From contig NZ_CP146608.1 of assembly GCF_037113415.1 (NCBI RefSeq), positions 1,880,501 through 1,944,500 on the forward strand: DNA of 64,000 nt, written 5' to 3'. The translations under genes were made by a program, and so were the position numbers. Shown here in pieces: positions 44,969-61,845 of this stretch. This stretch comes from Devosia sp. XK-2 (GTDB taxonomy: Bacteria > Pseudomonadota > Alphaproteobacteria > Rhizobiales > Devosiaceae). A model generated the notes under the pieces. The model saw nothing but the letters and a program-made list of their open reading frames with translations, searched no databases and was not told the DNA's origin. The first letter of the stretch is position 1; each line of letters opens with the position of its first letter.

Positions 44969-45585
44969 GCGAACCTCGCTTCGAGCGCTTCCAGCGCTGC
45001 CTTGGTCAGGACGAGCTTGTCGCGCTTCAGGATCGAAACAACGTTGATCCCCTGGATCGGCAGCACGTCGATATTCGGGATGTTGCGAGCGGCCAGAGCA
45101 AAGTTCTGGTCGACATTTGCACCATCGATGATCAGGGCGTTAGCCCATTCCAGCTTGCCGAAAGTGGTGCGCAGGGCAGCCGTCTTGGCTTCCTTCTGAG
45201 CGACACTGTCGATCACGATCAGCGAACCGGCCTTGGCCTTGGACGACAGAGCGTGCTTGAGCGCCAGGGCACGGACCTTCTTGGGAAGATCAATCGCGTG
45301 GCTGCGCGGGGTCGGACCGAATGCACGGCCACCACCACGGAACTGGGGAGCCTTGCGATCGCCGTGACGGGCGCCGCCCGAACCCTTCTGCTTCACGAAC
45401 TTCTTGCCCGTGCGCGCGCCTTCCGACCGGTTCTTCACGTCATGCGTGCCGGCCATGGCCTTGAGCTGCTGGTAGCGAACCATGCGGTGCAGGATATCGG
45501 GACGGACTTCGAGGCCGAACACAGCGTCCGCGACCTCGACCTTACCGGCCGACTTGCCTTCGAGAGTAGTTACCTGGAGTTCCAT
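44965..45585 (-). CDS. rplD: Ribosomal protein L4 (uL4)
   Basis: A 206-residue protein whose loop reaches the tunnel constriction: [20 protein letters not shown], the site of erythromycin-resistance changes, seems unaltered. In gammaproteobacteria L4 represses the S10 operon; alphaproteobacteria lack clear evidence for that. Directly adjoins rplC (TAAATG). Confidence 0.97.
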   Translation of the reverse strand: MELQVTTLEGKSAGKVEVADAVFGLEVRPDILHRMVRYQQLKAMAGTHDVKNRSEGARTGKKFVKQKGSGGARHGDRKAPQFRGGGRAFGPTPRSHAIDLPKKVRALALKHALSSKAKAGSLIVIDSVAQKEAKTAALRTTFGKLEWANALIIDGANVDQNFALAARNIPNIDVLPIQGINVVSILKRDKLVLTKAALEALEARFA

Positions 45586-46281
45586 TTACTTCGCTTCTCC
45601 CGCAGCTGCGGCCTCGAACGAGCCAGGGAAGGCTGCGTTCGCGGGAGCCGGCTTCTTTACGGCGTCCTTGATCATGATCCAGGCGCCCTTGGAGCCCGGA
45701 ACCGAACCTTGGATCATGATCAGGCCACGCTCCACATCGGTCTTGACGACCTTGACGTTCTGCGTGGTGATGCGACGATCGCCCATATGGCCCGGCATCT
45801 TCTTATTCTTGAAGGTCTTACCCGGGTCCTGACGGCCACCGGTCGAACCGATCGAGCGGTGCGACACAGACACACCGTGCGAGGCACGCAGACCACCGAA
45901 GTTCCAGCGCTTCATACCGCCAGCAAAACCCTTACCGATCGAGGTACCGGTCACATCGACCAGCTGACCTTCGGCAAAGTGGTCTGCCTTCAGGGTCGCA
46001 CCAACCTCAATGAGGTTCTCGGCGTCGACGCGGAACTCAGCCACGTGGCGCTTGGGCTCGACCTTGGCAACGGCATATTGGCCGCGCTCAGCCTTGGAAA
46101 CATTCTTCGGCTTGGCCTGGCCGGCACCCAACTGCAGGGCGACATAGCCATCCTTTTCGACGGTCCGCTGGCCCACCACCTGGCAGTTCTGCAGGCCCAA
46201 CACCGTCACGGGGACGTGGTTACCGTCCTCGGTGAAGATGCGGGTCATGCCCAGCTTCTGTGCGATCAATCCAGAACGCAT
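45586..46281 (-). CDS. rplC: Ribosomal protein L3 (uL3)
   Basis: A 231-residue 50S protein. [20 protein letters not shown] and the loop [20 protein letters not shown], which includes the Gln methylated by PrmB in relatives, are canonical. The C-terminus has an alanine-rich extension ([16 protein letters not shown]) beyond the E. coli length of 209. Confidence 0.97.
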   Translation of the reverse strand: MRSGLIAQKLGMTRIFTEDGNHVPVTVLGLQNCQVVGQRTVEKDGYVALQLGAGQAKPKNVSKAERGQYAVAKVEPKRHVAEFRVDAENLIEVGATLKADHFAEGQLVDVTGTSIGKGFAGGMKRWNFGGLRASHGVSVSHRSIGSTGGRQDPGKTFKNKKMPGHMGDRRITTQNVKVVKTDVERGLIMIQGSVPGSKGAWIMIKDAVKKPAPANAAFPGSFEAAAAGEAK

Positions 46282-46362
46282 CGGTTATTACCTTCTTGTT
46301 GGCACTCTGCCGGGTCATGTTTTCAGAGGACCCATTTAGCGGCAGGCGCGGAAACTCTTGTT

Positions 46363-46671
46363 TTAGAGCTTGATTTCGACGTCGACACCGGCGGCGAGAT
46401 CGAGCTTCATCAGTGCATCGACCGTCTGGGGAGTCGGGTCCACAATGTCCAGAAGACGCTTGTGGGTCCGGATCTCGAACTGCTCACGCGCCTTCTTATC
46501 GATATGGGGCGAGCGGTTCACGGTGAACTTGTCGATGCGGGTCGGCAGCGGGATCGGCCCGCGCACCTGTGCACCCGTACGCTTGGCGGTATTGACGATC
46601 TCGCGGGTCGAGGTGTCGAGCACGCGGTGGTCAAACGCCTTGAGGCGGATGCGGATATTCTGACCGTTCAT
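46363..46671 (-). CDS. rpsJ: Ribosomal protein S10 / NusE (uS10)
   Basis: A 102-residue 30S protein that also acts with NusB and NusG in antitermination. [19 protein letters not shown] and the loop [20 protein letters not shown] are diagnostic. ATG 46671; the longer frame runs into the terminator. Gene 1 of the S10 block, only 16 bp after the T-run of a very strong terminator behind tuf. Confidence 0.97.
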   Translation of the reverse strand: MNGQNIRIRLKAFDHRVLDTSTREIVNTAKRTGAQVRGPIPLPTRIDKFTVNRSPHIDKKAREQFEIRTHKRLLDIVDPTPQTVDALMKLDLAAGVDVEIKL

Positions 46672-46686
46672 CTTCACAATCCTGAC

Positions 46687-46726
46687 AAAAAAGGTTCGTG
46701 GCGCGCGTTCATCCGCGCGCCACGAA
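46687..46726 (-). terminator. Strong terminator between tuf and rpsJ
   Basis: TTCGTGGCGCGCG and CGCGCGCCACGAA form a perfect 13-bp stem with loop TTCATC; on the minus strand CCTTTTTTG follows. By all rules this is an efficient intrinsic terminator ending the str operon after tuf. Confidence 0.9.
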
Positions 46727-46740
46727 TGTCTCAAAGAGGC

Positions 46741-47931
<1,191 letters not shown>

Positions 47932-47997
47932 CGCTTTTCTCCAAATTCGTCAGCGCAATCGCCGACATTCAGTTGAGTTTTAGTAGCTTGCGCTGTT

Positions 47998-50088
47998 TTA
48001 GGCGTATTTGGCCTGGACTTCGTCGGCGACTGCCTGCGGCACCTGCTCGTAGTGATCCATCACCATCGAGTAGTTGGCACGGCCCTGGCTCATCGACCGG
48101 AGCGAATTCACGTAACCAAACATGTTGGCAAGCGGCACAAATGCATTCACGACCTGGACCACACCACGGCTTTCAGTGCCCTGGATCTGCCCGCGACGGG
48201 AATTCAAATCACCGATGACGTCGCCCATGTACTCATCTGGCGTCGTAACTTCAACCTTCATGATCGGTTCGAGAATCTTCGGACCGGCTTCACGCATTGC
48301 TTCACGGAAACCCGCGCGCGCTGCGATTTCGAATGCCAGCACCGAGGAGTCCACATCGTGGTACGCACCGTCGGTCAGGGTGACCTTGATGTCCACGACT
48401 GGGAAGCCGATCAGCGGGCCTGCGCCCATGACCGATTCCAGGCCCTTCTGAACGCCCGGAACGTATTCCCTCGGCACTGCGCCACCAACGATGGCGTTGA
48501 CGAATTCAAGACCCTTGCCGACTTCACCCGGCTCGACTTCAATCTTGATGCGGGCGAACTGGCCCGAACCACCAGACTGCTTCTTGTGGGTGTAATCCTT
48601 GACGGTCTTCTTCGTGATGGTTTCACGATAGGCAACCTGCGGCTGGCCGATATTGGCCTCGACCTTGAACTCGCGCTTCATGCGATCCACGAGAATGTCG
48701 AGATGCAACTCGCCCATGCCCGAGATGATCGTCTGACCCGATTCTTCGTCGGTCTTGACGCGGAAGGTCGGATCTTCAGCAGCCAGGCGGTTGAGCGCCA
48801 GGCCCATCTTTTCCTGGTCGGCCTTCGACTTCGGCTCAACCGAAATATCGATAACCGGATCGGGGAAGATCATGCGTTCCAGGATAACCTGCGAGTTCGA
48901 TGGGCAAAGGGTATCACCAGTGGTGGTATCCTTCAGGCCGACGATGGCCACGATGTCGCCAGCGAAAGCTTCGCTGATCTGTTCGCGGCTGTTCGAGTGC
49001 ATCTGGAACATGCGGCCAACGCGTTCGCGCTTGCCCTTCACGGTGTTTTCCAGCTGCGCACCCTGCTCGAGCTTGCCCGAATAGATGCGGCAGAAAGTTA
49101 GCGAGCCCATATGCGGGTCGTTGGCGATCTTGAAGGCCAGCATCGAGAGCGGCTCGTTGTCGTCAGCGTGACGCTCGATCGGCTCTTCGGTCTTGGCATC
49201 GATACCCTTGATGGCCGGGACGTCGGTCGGGGCCGGCAGGAAGTCGATAACGCCATCCAGCAGCGGCTGAACGCCCTTGTTCTTGAAGGCGGAGCCCGCA
49301 AAGATCAGGAAGAACTTGGTGTCGCAGACGCCCTGACGCAGCAGACGACGAATGGTGTCGTTGCTCGGCATTTCGCCTTCGAGATAGGCTTCCATCGCAG
49401 CGTCGTCCATTTCGACGGCGGCTTCGATCATCTGCTCGCGGAACTTCTCGGCCTTTTCCTTGAGATCGGCCGGAATTTCGACCACATCCCACTGAGCGCC
49501 GAGCTCTTCATTGCGCCAGACCAGAGCATTCATCTCGATCAGGTCGACAACGCCCTTGAAGTCGTTCTCAGCGCCGATCGGGAGCTGCACGGGAATACCC
49601 TTGGCACCCAGACGCGTACCGATCATGTCCACGCAGCGGTAGAAGTCGGCACCGATCTTGTCCATCTTGTTGACAAAGATCAGACGCGGAACGTGGTACT
49701 TGTCGGCCTGACGCCAGACGGTTTCGGTCTGCGGCTCAACGCCGGCATTGGCGTCCAGCAGAGCCACAGCACCGTCAAGCACGCGCAACGAACGCTCGAC
49801 TTCGATGGTGAAGTCCACGTGGCCGGGGGTGTCGATGATGTTGAAGCGGTGCATCACGCCTTCGCGCGACTTCCAGAAGGTGGTGGTCGCAGCCGAAGTG
49901 ATGGTGATGCCGCGTTCCTGCTCCTGCTCCATCCAGTCCATGGTAGCGGCGCCGTCATGGACTTCGCCGATCTTGTGGGACTTGCCGGTGTAGTAAAGGA
50001 TACGTTCGGTCGTGGTCGTCTTGCCAGCATCGATGTGAGCCATGATGCCGAAGTTACGATAGAGATTAATGGGGTATTCGCGTGCCAT
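47998..50088 (-). CDS. fusA: Elongation factor G
   Basis: A 696-residue translocase GTPase of five domains. Switch and P-loop: [48 protein letters not shown]. Domain IV contains the tip that enters the decoding site. The C-terminus [20 protein letters not shown] is typical. Spaced 12 bp from rpsG and 66 bp from tuf. Confidence 0.98.
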   Translation of the reverse strand: MAREYPINLYRNFGIMAHIDAGKTTTTERILYYTGKSHKIGEVHDGAATMDWMEQEQERGITITSAATTTFWKSREGVMHRFNIIDTPGHVDFTIEVERSLRVLDGAVALLDANAGVEPQTETVWRQADKYHVPRLIFVNKMDKIGADFYRCVDMIGTRLGAKGIPVQLPIGAENDFKGVVDLIEMNALVWRNEELGAQWDVVEIPADLKEKAEKFREQMIEAAVEMDDAAMEAYLEGEMPSNDTIRRLLRQGVCDTKFFLIFAGSAFKNKGVQPLLDGVIDFLPAPTDVPAIKGIDAKTEEPIERHADDNEPLSMLAFKIANDPHMGSLTFCRIYSGKLEQGAQLENTVKGKRERVGRMFQMHSNSREQISEAFAGDIVAIVGLKDTTTGDTLCPSNSQVILERMIFPDPVIDISVEPKSKADQEKMGLALNRLAAEDPTFRVKTDEESGQTIISGMGELHLDILVDRMKREFKVEANIGQPQVAYRETITKKTVKDYTHKKQSGGSGQFARIKIEVEPGEVGKGLEFVNAIVGGAVPREYVPGVQKGLESVMGAGPLIGFPVVDIKVTLTDGAYHDVDSSVLAFEIAARAGFREAMREAGPKILEPIMKVEVTTPDEYMGDVIGDLNSRRGQIQGTESRGVVQVVNAFVPLANMFGYVNSLRSMSQGRANYSMVMDHYEQVPQAVADEVQAKYA

Positions 50089-50100
50089 TGGGCGCTCCTA

Positions 50101-50574
<474 letters not shown>

Positions 50575-50585
50575 TCAATATCTCC

Positions 50586-50957
50586 TTACTTCGGACGCTT
50601 CGCGCCATATTTGGACCGGCGCTGCTTGCGGTCCTTCACGCTCTGCGTGTCCAGGACACCGCGGAGCACGTGGTAGCGAACGCCCGGCAGGTCGCGCACG
50701 CGACCGCCGCGGATGAGCACAACGGAGTGCTCCTGCAGATTGTGACCCTCGCCCGGGATATACGAGATCACTTCGCGCTGGTTGGTCAGGCGAACCTTGG
50801 CAACCTTGCGCAGAGCCGAGTTCGGCTTCTTCGGGGTCGTGGTATACACACGGGAGCAAACGCCGCGCTTCTGCGGATTGGCTTCCATGGCCGGAACTTT
50901 GTTCCGCTTTGGCTTGCTGGCGCGTGGCTTGCGGATCAGCTGATTAATGGTGGGCAT
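50586..50957 (-). CDS. rpsL: Ribosomal protein S12 (uS12) with Arg at position 88
   Basis: A 123-residue decoding-centre protein. [13 protein letters not shown] (39-51) has wild-type Lys43. At residue 88 the sequence is [13 protein letters not shown], with codon CGC for Arg, where E. coli has Lys88. Lys-to-Arg at this position is a well-known streptomycin-resistance substitution. It may equally be the lineage's natural residue. Asp89, the RimO methylthiolation target, is kept. First gene of the str operon; a long 5' region lies upstream. Confidence 0.98.
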   Translation of the reverse strand: MPTINQLIRKPRASKPKRNKVPAMEANPQKRGVCSRVYTTTPKKPNSALRKVAKVRLTNQREVISYIPGEGHNLQEHSVVLIRGGRVRDLPGVRYHVLRGVLDTQSVKDRKQRRSKYGAKRPK

Positions 50958-51011
50958 TGCGCTCTTTCCATTGGTCCAAAATTATTAGGGTTAGCTTCGG
51001 CAAACCAAAGC

Positions 51012-51050
51012 GGCGCTCGCCCGAGCCCTTTCAAGGGATTCGGCGGCGCC
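51012..51050 (-). promoter_or_regulatory. Imperfect hairpin in the rpsL leader
   Basis: GGCGCT...AGCCC, a TTTCAA turn, then GGGATTCGGCGGCGCC. Outer and inner parts pair with internal mismatches. It would lie 55 nt before the rpsL start in the mRNA. Possible autogenous control site; untested. Confidence 0.35.
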
Positions 51051-51205
51051 TCAATTGCAGCGGACCACCCGCCTTTCGGCAGCAGTCATGCGCACAAGGA
51101 TTTGCTTCGTCTAACTACCCGACAGTGTGTTTGATTGCCTTGGATACCCGCACTAGATGGCAGGGACCCGGTGTGGCAACCACGACCGACCGCTAAGGTA
51201 GGCGC

Positions 51206-51234
51206 TGTTTAGAGCCGAAGACTCGCCCCGTCAA
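51206..51234 (-). promoter_or_regulatory. Candidate str operon promoter
   Basis: On the minus strand TTGACG (51229-51234), 17-nt spacer, TAAACA (51206-51211). The -35 is a 5/6 match and the -10 is weaker. It predicts a leader of about 240 nt before rpsL. Confidence 0.5.
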
Positions 51235-51441
51235 GGATTCTTTCGTGAAAAATCCGAAGGAGAGCCTTGCGTTTCAGGCAAGCATGCCCCCGTCGGGTGT
51301 TGGAGCGTGACTGGACGGTTCCTCCGCGATCCGTTCGGCATCGCTCGCCGGGCAGGTGCAGGTTCAGAACAGGGGATTATCCCCTGCCCTTGTGCGCTCG
51401 ATAGTACCCGCCTAGATCAGGTGGTGAATTCGGAGCCCCTC

Positions 51442-52536
51442 GTGACCGACCTGCCCCTGCGCGCCGCCCTCAAGCTCGATATTCTCGTCATCGGCGCCGG
51501 GCAGGCCGGGCTCAGCGCTGCCTACCATCTGCGCAAGCGCGGATTGGTGCCGGAAAGGGACTTCCTCCTGATTGACCAGGCACCCCAACCCGGTGGTGCC
51601 TGGCAATACCGCTGGCCCTCGCTGACCCTCAGCACCGTCAATCGTGTACATGACCTGCCGGGTCTCGGTTTCGCCGCCTATGCCGGCGACGACGACATGG
51701 TCAAGGCATCGGTAGCGGTGCCGCATTATTTCGCGGCCTACGAGCAGCACTATGATCTCAGGGTCCTGCGCCCGGCCACCGCGAAGGTGGTCTGCGACCG
51801 TGGCGAACGCTTGCGGGTCGAAACCGATCGCGGTTTGTTTTCCGTCCGTGGCATCATCAATGCAACCGGTACATGGGAAAACCCATACGTTCCCAAATAT
51901 CCGGGCGCCACACTATTCGCCGGACGAACCCTGCACACTAAGGATTTTCGGACGGCCGACGAATTCGCCGGCCAACACGTGCTGATCGTCGGGGGTGGAA
52001 TATCGGCCATTCAATTGCTGGACCAGATATCTCGGGTAGCCCGGACCACATGGGTCACCCGTACGCCGCCGCGCTGGCGGGACGGTCCATTCGATGAGGA
52101 CGCGGGGCGCATGGCAGTCGCCATGGTCGAGGAACGCGTTCGCGCCGGTCTGCCGCCACGCGCCGTCGTCTCGGTGACCGGCTTGCCGGTGACACCCGCC
52201 ATCGAAGCCATGCGTAAGCGCGGCGTGCTCGATCGCCAGCCCATGTTTTCGGAAATCACAAGATCGGGCGTTCGCTGGCCCGATGGCCGGGAGCTCGATG
52301 TCGATGTGATCCTGTGGTGCACGGGATTCCGCAGTTCACTCGACCATCTGGCGCCGCTGCAAATCCGGGAGGAAAGCGGCGGGATCGTCATGACCGGACG
52401 CCTCGCCACCCAGGTGGCTAGAGACCCGCGCGTGCATCTCGTTGGCTATGGCCCTTCCGCCTCCACCATCGGCGCCAACCGTGCCGGCGCGGCTGCAGCC
52501 AGTGAACTCGCCCGGTATCTGGGCCTGACACCCTAG
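51442..52536 (+). CDS. NAD(P)/FAD-dependent oxidoreductase (flavin monooxygenase-like)
   Basis: A 364-residue two-dinucleotide-fold protein. FAD-binding GAGQAG at 18-23 (LDILVIGAGQAGLSAAYHL) and a second, NADPH-type GGGISA at 184-189. PGGAWQYRWPSL and the late ATG-like LWCTGFRSSLDHL fit CzcO/FMO-like enzymes; the exact substrate is unknown. Start GTG 51442 with CGGAG 7 nt upstream; the frame is open another 45 codons without signals. It is the only plus-strand gene amid the ribosomal/RNAP block, between rpoC and rpsL. Confidence 0.85.
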   Translation: MTDLPLRAALKLDILVIGAGQAGLSAAYHLRKRGLVPERDFLLIDQAPQPGGAWQYRWPSLTLSTVNRVHDLPGLGFAAYAGDDDMVKASVAVPHYFAAYEQHYDLRVLRPATAKVVCDRGERLRVETDRGLFSVRGIINATGTWENPYVPKYPGATLFAGRTLHTKDFRTADEFAGQHVLIVGGGISAIQLLDQISRVARTTWVTRTPPRWRDGPFDEDAGRMAVAMVEERVRAGLPPRAVVSVTGLPVTPAIEAMRKRGVLDRQPMFSEITRSGVRWPDGRELDVDVILWCTGFRSSLDHLAPLQIREESGGIVMTGRLATQVARDPRVHLVGYGPSASTIGANRAGAAAASELARYLGLTP

Positions 52537-52542
52537 CAAAAA

Positions 52543-52567
52543 AAGAAAGGGGCCCGAAGGCCCCTTC
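52543..52567 (-). terminator. Terminator of the rpoBC operon
   Basis: AAGGGGCC-TTCG-GGCCCCTT on the minus strand followed by TCTTTTTTT, 24 nt after the rpoC stop. It can also serve the convergent oxidoreductase gene. Confidence 0.92.
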
Positions 52568-52590
52568 CCAATTCTCGCAATGTCGTCGCC

Positions 52591-56775
<4,185 letters not shown>

Positions 56776-56856
56776 AAATTCTCTCCTCTACCCATCCAGG
56801 AGCCGGTCAATGAACGGATCCTGAACGGGCGATGATTGGAAACTGGAAGTGCCGGA

Positions 56857-59800
56857 TTATTCCGCCGCTTCCTGAGGAGGTGCGAGCTCCGGATCGGGCT
56901 GTTCGGGTTCGCTCTCTTCGCGCATGTCGAGTTCGACATTGAGACCGAGAGAACGGATTTCCTTGACCAGAACGTTGAAGCTTTCCGGAATACCCGCTTC
57001 GAAGGTGTCGTCGCCGCGCACAATGGCCTCGTAGACCTTTGTACGACCCGCCACGTCGTCCGACTTGATGGTGAGCATTTCCTGCAGCGTATAGGCGGCG
57101 CCATACGCTTCGAGAGCCCACACTTCCATCTCGCCGAAGCGCTGACCACCGAACTGCGCCTTACCACCCAACGGCTGCTGGGTAACGAGCGAGTACGGCC
57201 CAATCGAACGCGCGTGGATCTTGTTGTCCACCAGGTGGTCGAGCTTGAGCATATAGATGTAGCCCACGGTCACCTGACGGTCGAACTGCTCGCCGGTACG
57301 GCCGTCGAACACGGTCGACTGACCCGAGGCCTTCAGCCCTGCCCGCTCGAGCATCTCAACGATGTCGGCTTCCTTGGCACCGTCGAAGACCGGCGTCGCA
57401 ATCGGCACGCCTTTGCTCAAATGCTCGCCGAGGCGAACAAGGCTGTCATCGTCGAGATCAGTCAGCGTTTCGTCATTGGCGAACAGGGTGTTGATCTCGG
57501 CGCGGAGCGGCTTCAGGTCACCCTTGGCGTGGTAGGCGCGAACCATCTCGTCGATCTTCTTGCCCATGCCGGCACAGGCCCAACCCAGATGGGTTTCAAG
57601 GATCTGACCAACATTCATACGCGAGGGCACGCCGAGCGGGTTGAGCACGATGTCGACCGACGTACCGTCTTCGAGATAGGGCATGTCTTCCACCGGAACG
57701 ATGCGCGAAACCACGCCCTTGTTCCCGTGACGGCCGGCCATCTTGTCGCCCGGCTGGATCTTGCGCTTGGTCGCAATGAAGACCTTGACCATCTTCATCA
57801 CGCCCGGCGGAAGTTCATCACCACGCTGGAGCTTGTCGACCTTGTCGATGAAGCGCTGCTCGAGCAGACGACGGCTCTCTTCATACTGAGCATGAAGAGC
57901 TTCCATCTCGGTCATGACCTTGTCGTCTTCGACGGCAAACTGCCACCACTTCGAACGCGGCTGACCTTCAAAGATCGAGTCATTGAGCTTGGTGCCAACC
58001 ACATAGCCCTTCGGACCAGCAGTCGCCGCCTTGCCGAACAGCATTTCCTTCAGACGCGCATAGACGTTGCGGTCCAGAATGGACTGTTCGTCGTCGCGGT
58101 CCTTGGCCAGGCGCTCGATTTCCTCGCGCTCGATGGCCATGGCGCGCTCGTCCTTGTCGATGCCGTGGCGGTTGAACACCCGCACTTCAACAACAGTACC
58201 AGCATCGCCGGGCGGAACGCGCAGCGAGGTGTCACGGACGTCAGAGGCCTTTTCACCGAAGATGGCGCGGAGGAGCTTTTCTTCCGGGGTCATCGGCGAT
58301 TCACCCTTGGGGGTGATCTTGCCGACCAGAATGTCGCCCGGCTGTACTTCAGCACCGATATGAACGATACCGGCTTCGTCGAGGTTCTTCAGCGCCTCTT
58401 CCGAAACGTTCGGAATATCGCGGGTGATTTCTTCCGGACCAAGCTTGGTGTCGCGGGCCATGACTTCATATTCCTCGATATGGATCGAGGTGAAGACGTC
58501 CTGCATGGCGATCTTCTCGCTCAGCAGAATGGAGTCTTCGAAGTTGTAGCCATTCCAGGGCATGAAGGCGACGAGCACGTTACGGCCGAGAGCGAGATCG
58601 CCCAGTTCGGTCGACGGGCCGTCTGCAATAATGTCACCGGCATTGATGTGGTCACCAACGACGACCAGCGGACGCTGGTTGATCGAGGTCGACTGGTTCG
58701 AACGCTGGAACTTCATCAGGTTGTAGATGTCGACGCCCGACTTCGACGCATCGGTTTCTTCCGTTGCGCGAATAACGATACGGGTGGCATCCACCTGGTC
58801 GACGATACCGGTGCGCTTGGCCGCAATGGCAGCGCCCGAGTCACGGGCCACGACGGGCTCCATACCAGTACCCACAAACGGAGCCTCGGCACGCAGCAGC
58901 GGCACAGCCTGCTTCTGCATGTTCGAGCCCATCAGAGCGCGGTTGGCGTCGTCGTTTTCAAGGAACGGGATCAGGGAAGCGGCGACCGACACCATCTGCT
59001 TGGGCGAAACGTCCATCAGGTCGACGTTTTCCTTGGGCGTCAGGCCGTTGTCACCAGCATGACGGGCAACAACCAGATCGTCCTGCAGCTCCAGGGTCGG
59101 AGTGAACTGCACGTTCGCCTGAGCGACGTAGTGCTTCGCCTCTTCCATGGCAGAGAGGTAAACGACCTCGTCGGTCAGCTTGCCATCGACGATCTTGCGG
59201 TACGGGGTTTCGATGAAACCGTACTTGTTGACGCGGGCATAGGTGGCCAGGTTGTTGATCAGACCGATATTCGGGCCTTCCGGCGTCTCAATCGGGCAGA
59301 TACGGCCGTAGTGGGTCGGGTGCACGTCGCGCACTTCGAAGCCAGCACGTTCGCGGGTGAGACCGCCAGGCCCAAGCGCGGAGAGACGACGCTTGTGCGC
59401 GACTTCCGAGAGCGGGTTGGTCTGGTCCATGAACTGGCTGAGCTGGCTGGAACCGAAGAATTCACGCACAGCAGCGGCAGCCGGCTTGGCGTTGATCAGG
59501 TCCTGCGGCATCACCGTGTCGATTTCGACCGAGCTCATACGCTCCTTGATGGCACGCTCCATGCGGAGCAGACCAAGGCGGTATGAGTTTTCCATGAGTT
59601 CGCCGACCGAACGGACGCGGCGGTTTCCCAGGTTGTCGATATCGTCGATTTCGCCACGGCCATCGCGCAGATCGACCAGAGTACGGACGACTTCGACAAT
59701 GTCTTCCTTGCGCAGGGTGCGCATGGTGTCCGGCGCATCGAGTTCGAGGCGCATGTTCATCTTGACGCGGCCAACAGCCGACAGATCGTAGCGCTCGCTG

Positions 59801-60996
59801 TCAAAGAACAGCGACTGGAACATAGCTTCGGCGGTTTCGACGGTCGGGGGTTCACCCGGACGCATCACGCGATAGATGTCGAACAGAGCATCTTCGCGGC
59901 TCTCATTCTTGTCGATCGCCAGCGTGTTGCGCAGATAAGCACCGATGGTGATGTGGTCAATGTCGAGGATCGGCAGCTCGTCAAAGCCCTTGTCGACCAG
60001 AGAGGTTAGCAGCTTTTCGTCGAGCTCGTCGCCGGCCTCGGCATAGATCTCACCGGTCTGCAGGTTCACCAGATCTTCGGCGACATACATGCCATAGAGG
60101 TCTTCATCGACGGCCAGCAGGTGCGTAAGGCCGTTTTCGGCCAGCTTCTTGGCCTGACGGGCCGAGAGCTTCTTGCCACCCTCATGCACGACGTCGCCGG
60201 TCTTGGCGTCGATCAGGTCATGGGTCGGCTTGGCGCCTTTCCACTTTTCGGCGTCGTAAGGAACGCGCCAGCCCTTCTCGGTCTTTTCGTAGTTGAGCTT
60301 GTTGTAATAGGTGTCGAGGATTTCCTCGGCATCCATGCCAAGCGCCTTGAGCAGCGAGGTGACCGGAATCTTGCGGCGACGGTCGATACGCGCATAGACG
60401 ATATCCTTGGCGTCGAATTCAATATCGAGCCAGGAACCGCGATAGGGAATGATGCGGCCAGCAAACAGCAGCTTGCCCGAAGAGTGGGTCTTGCCCTTGT
60501 CGTGATCAAAGAACACGCCGGGCGAGCGGTGCATCTGCGAAACGATGACGCGCTCGGTGCCGTTGACCACAAAGGTGCCATTGGGCGTCATGAAGGGCAT
60601 GTCGCCCATATAGACGTCCTGCTCCTTGATGTCCTTGACCGAGCGGGCGCCGGTTTCCTCGTCCACTTCAAACACGATCAGCCGCAGCGTCACCTTGAGC
60701 GGGGCAGCGAAGGTCATATCGCGCGCGCGGCACTCATCGATGTCATATTTGGGCTGCTCGAATTCGTAGCGTACGAATTCCAGGCTTGCCGTATTAGAGA
60801 AGTCAGTGATCGGGAAGACCGACCGGAACACGGACTGCAGACCCTCTTCCGGACGACCGCCTTTGGGCTCGGCGACCTGAAGAAACTGATCATAGGAAGC
60901 CTTCTGGACTTCGATCAGATTGGGCAGCTCCGTGACTTCGCGGATGGAACCGAAGGACTTGCGAACCTTGCGGCGGCCGTTGAACGTGGTAGCCAT
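56857..60996 (-). CDS. rpoB: RNA polymerase subunit beta
   Basis: A 1379-residue subunit. The rifampicin-determining region [20 protein letters not shown], followed by [11 protein letters not shown], reads as wild type at the Asp, His and Ser positions most often mutated. Other landmarks are the flap/[18 protein letters not shown] region and the C-terminal [20 protein letters not shown]. The C-terminal tail is acidic and proline-rich ([18 protein letters not shown]). A 411-bp gap with stem-loops separates it from rplL. Confidence 0.98.
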   Translation of the reverse strand: MATTFNGRRKVRKSFGSIREVTELPNLIEVQKASYDQFLQVAEPKGGRPEEGLQSVFRSVFPITDFSNTASLEFVRYEFEQPKYDIDECRARDMTFAAPLKVTLRLIVFEVDEETGARSVKDIKEQDVYMGDMPFMTPNGTFVVNGTERVIVSQMHRSPGVFFDHDKGKTHSSGKLLFAGRIIPYRGSWLDIEFDAKDIVYARIDRRRKIPVTSLLKALGMDAEEILDTYYNKLNYEKTEKGWRVPYDAEKWKGAKPTHDLIDAKTGDVVHEGGKKLSARQAKKLAENGLTHLLAVDEDLYGMYVAEDLVNLQTGEIYAEAGDELDEKLLTSLVDKGFDELPILDIDHITIGAYLRNTLAIDKNESREDALFDIYRVMRPGEPPTVETAEAMFQSLFFDSERYDLSAVGRVKMNMRLELDAPDTMRTLRKEDIVEVVRTLVDLRDGRGEIDDIDNLGNRRVRSVGELMENSYRLGLLRMERAIKERMSSVEIDTVMPQDLINAKPAAAAVREFFGSSQLSQFMDQTNPLSEVAHKRRLSALGPGGLTRERAGFEVRDVHPTHYGRICPIETPEGPNIGLINNLATYARVNKYGFIETPYRKIVDGKLTDEVVYLSAMEEAKHYVAQANVQFTPTLELQDDLVVARHAGDNGLTPKENVDLMDVSPKQMVSVAASLIPFLENDDANRALMGSNMQKQAVPLLRAEAPFVGTGMEPVVARDSGAAIAAKRTGIVDQVDATRIVIRATEETDASKSGVDIYNLMKFQRSNQSTSINQRPLVVVGDHINAGDIIADGPSTELGDLALGRNVLVAFMPWNGYNFEDSILLSEKIAMQDVFTSIHIEEYEVMARDTKLGPEEITRDIPNVSEEALKNLDEAGIVHIGAEVQPGDILVGKITPKGESPMTPEEKLLRAIFGEKASDVRDTSLRVPPGDAGTVVEVRVFNRHGIDKDERAMAIEREEIERLAKDRDDEQSILDRNVYARLKEMLFGKAATAGPKGYVVGTKLNDSIFEGQPRSKWWQFAVEDDKVMTEMEALHAQYEESRRLLEQRFIDKVDKLQRGDELPPGVMKMVKVFIATKRKIQPGDKMAGRHGNKGVVSRIVPVEDMPYLEDGTSVDIVLNPLGVPSRMNVGQILETHLGWACAGMGKKIDEMVRAYHAKGDLKPLRAEINTLFANDETLTDLDDDSLVRLGEHLSKGVPIATPVFDGAKEADIVEMLERAGLKASGQSTVFDGRTGEQFDRQVTVGYIYMLKLDHLVDNKIHARSIGPYSLVTQQPLGGKAQFGGQRFGEMEVWALEAYGAAYTLQEMLTIKSDDVAGRTKVYEAIVRGDDTFEAGIPESFNVLVKEIRSLGLNVELDMREESEPEQPDPELAPPQEAAE

Positions 60997-61407
60997 GAAA
61001 GCTCCTGTTTCTGGTTATCGCGTCATCGCCGCCAAGGCGTGACGCTCCATTTTTGCTTGTCTCGGAGGCAGATATCCAAAGACCCGACTATCAGCCGTCG
61101 GCGCTCGGGATATATGCCTGGTAGTCAATTCAGCGGGTCTAAGGTGGATGACACAAGAACCCGGCTCACGACCCGATGAGCCGGTTCACAGACACGTGAT
61201 CAGCGACTAAAGCCCCGCACGTGGCACAGCCCACGGCGAGGTCAACAGAGGCTTCAATCTGCCCGCGACATCCAAATTCGTCATATATTTCCGCAAATTG
61301 GGGCTCGGACCCATCCAATCGGCCCAAAGCGAATCGTTCCGTCAGAAACGGAAAAGCGAAATGGCACATAAAGCGCCATTTCGCAAATTTCAAGGCTTAA
61401 ACTGAAA
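60997..61407 (-). promoter_or_regulatory. Leader region between rplL and rpoB
   Basis: 411 bp without a gene. Next to rplL there is a terminator-like hairpin (61356-61384). Farther downstream AACCGGCTC and GAGCCGGGTT can pair with one bulge (about 61151-61178). In E. coli this interval holds an attenuator and RNase III site setting the ratio of L7/L12 to beta; the same arrangement is inferred here. Confidence 0.6.
61356..61384 (-). terminator. Attenuator-like hairpin after rplL
   Basis: GCGAAATGGC and GCCATTTCGC, a perfect 10-bp stem with a 9-nt loop, then CTTTTCCG on the minus strand. The T-tract is short, consistent with partial termination before rpoB. Confidence 0.75.
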
Positions 61408-61788
61408 TTACTTCAGTTCGACCTTCGCGCCGGCATCTTCCAGCTTCTTCTTGATGTCTTCGGCTTCAGCCTTCGACACGCCTTCCTTGATCGGCTTCGG
61501 AGCGCCTTCGACCAGGGCCTTGGCTTCGCCCAGGCCGAGGCCGGTGATGCCACGAACTTCCTTGATCACGTTGATCTTGTTGTCGCCGAAGGCGGCCAGG
61601 ATCACGTCGAATTCAGTCTTTTCTTCAGCGGCAGCAGCCGGAGCAGCACCACCGGCAGCGGCAGCAACAGCAACCGGAGCAGCGGCAGAAACGCCCCACT
61701 TTTCTTCCAGGAGCTTCGAAAGTTCGGAAGCTTCCAGGACGGTCAGGGCCGAAAGGTCGTCTACGAGCTTGGCGAGATCAGCAGCCAT
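61408..61788 (-). CDS. rplL: Ribosomal protein L7/L12 (bL12)
   Basis: A 126-residue stalk protein. N-terminal dimerisation helices ([20 protein letters not shown]), an Ala-rich hinge ([20 protein letters not shown]) and the factor-binding domain with [20 protein letters not shown]. Length is normal. Located 57 bp after rplJ. Confidence 0.98.
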   Translation of the reverse strand: MAADLAKLVDDLSALTVLEASELSKLLEEKWGVSAAAPVAVAAAAGGAAPAAAAEEKTEFDVILAAFGDNKINVIKEVRGITGLGLGEAKALVEGAPKPIKEGVSKAEAEDIKKKLEDAGAKVELK

Positions 61789-61845
61789 TTTATACTCTTT
61801 TCAGTTTGGGTTCGGGTTCGAATGTTGAGGTAGTTTGGAACGGCC

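Larger units (their letters stand above)
50958..51441. other. Upstream region of the str operon and flavoprotein gene
   Basis: A 484-bp divergent gap. An imperfect GC hairpin (51012-51050) lies in what would be the rpsL leader, and a promoter candidate is at 51206-51234, facing rpsL. Small dyads lie near 51235-51285. An open frame from 51307 continues into the oxidoreductase but has no start signals before 51442. No RNA gene was recognised. Confidence 0.5.

Noticed and set aside
56836..59586. 916-codon plus-strand open frame
   Set aside because: It lies wholly antisense to rpoB; no SD and low-complexity His/Asp/Leu composition typical of mirrored codons.
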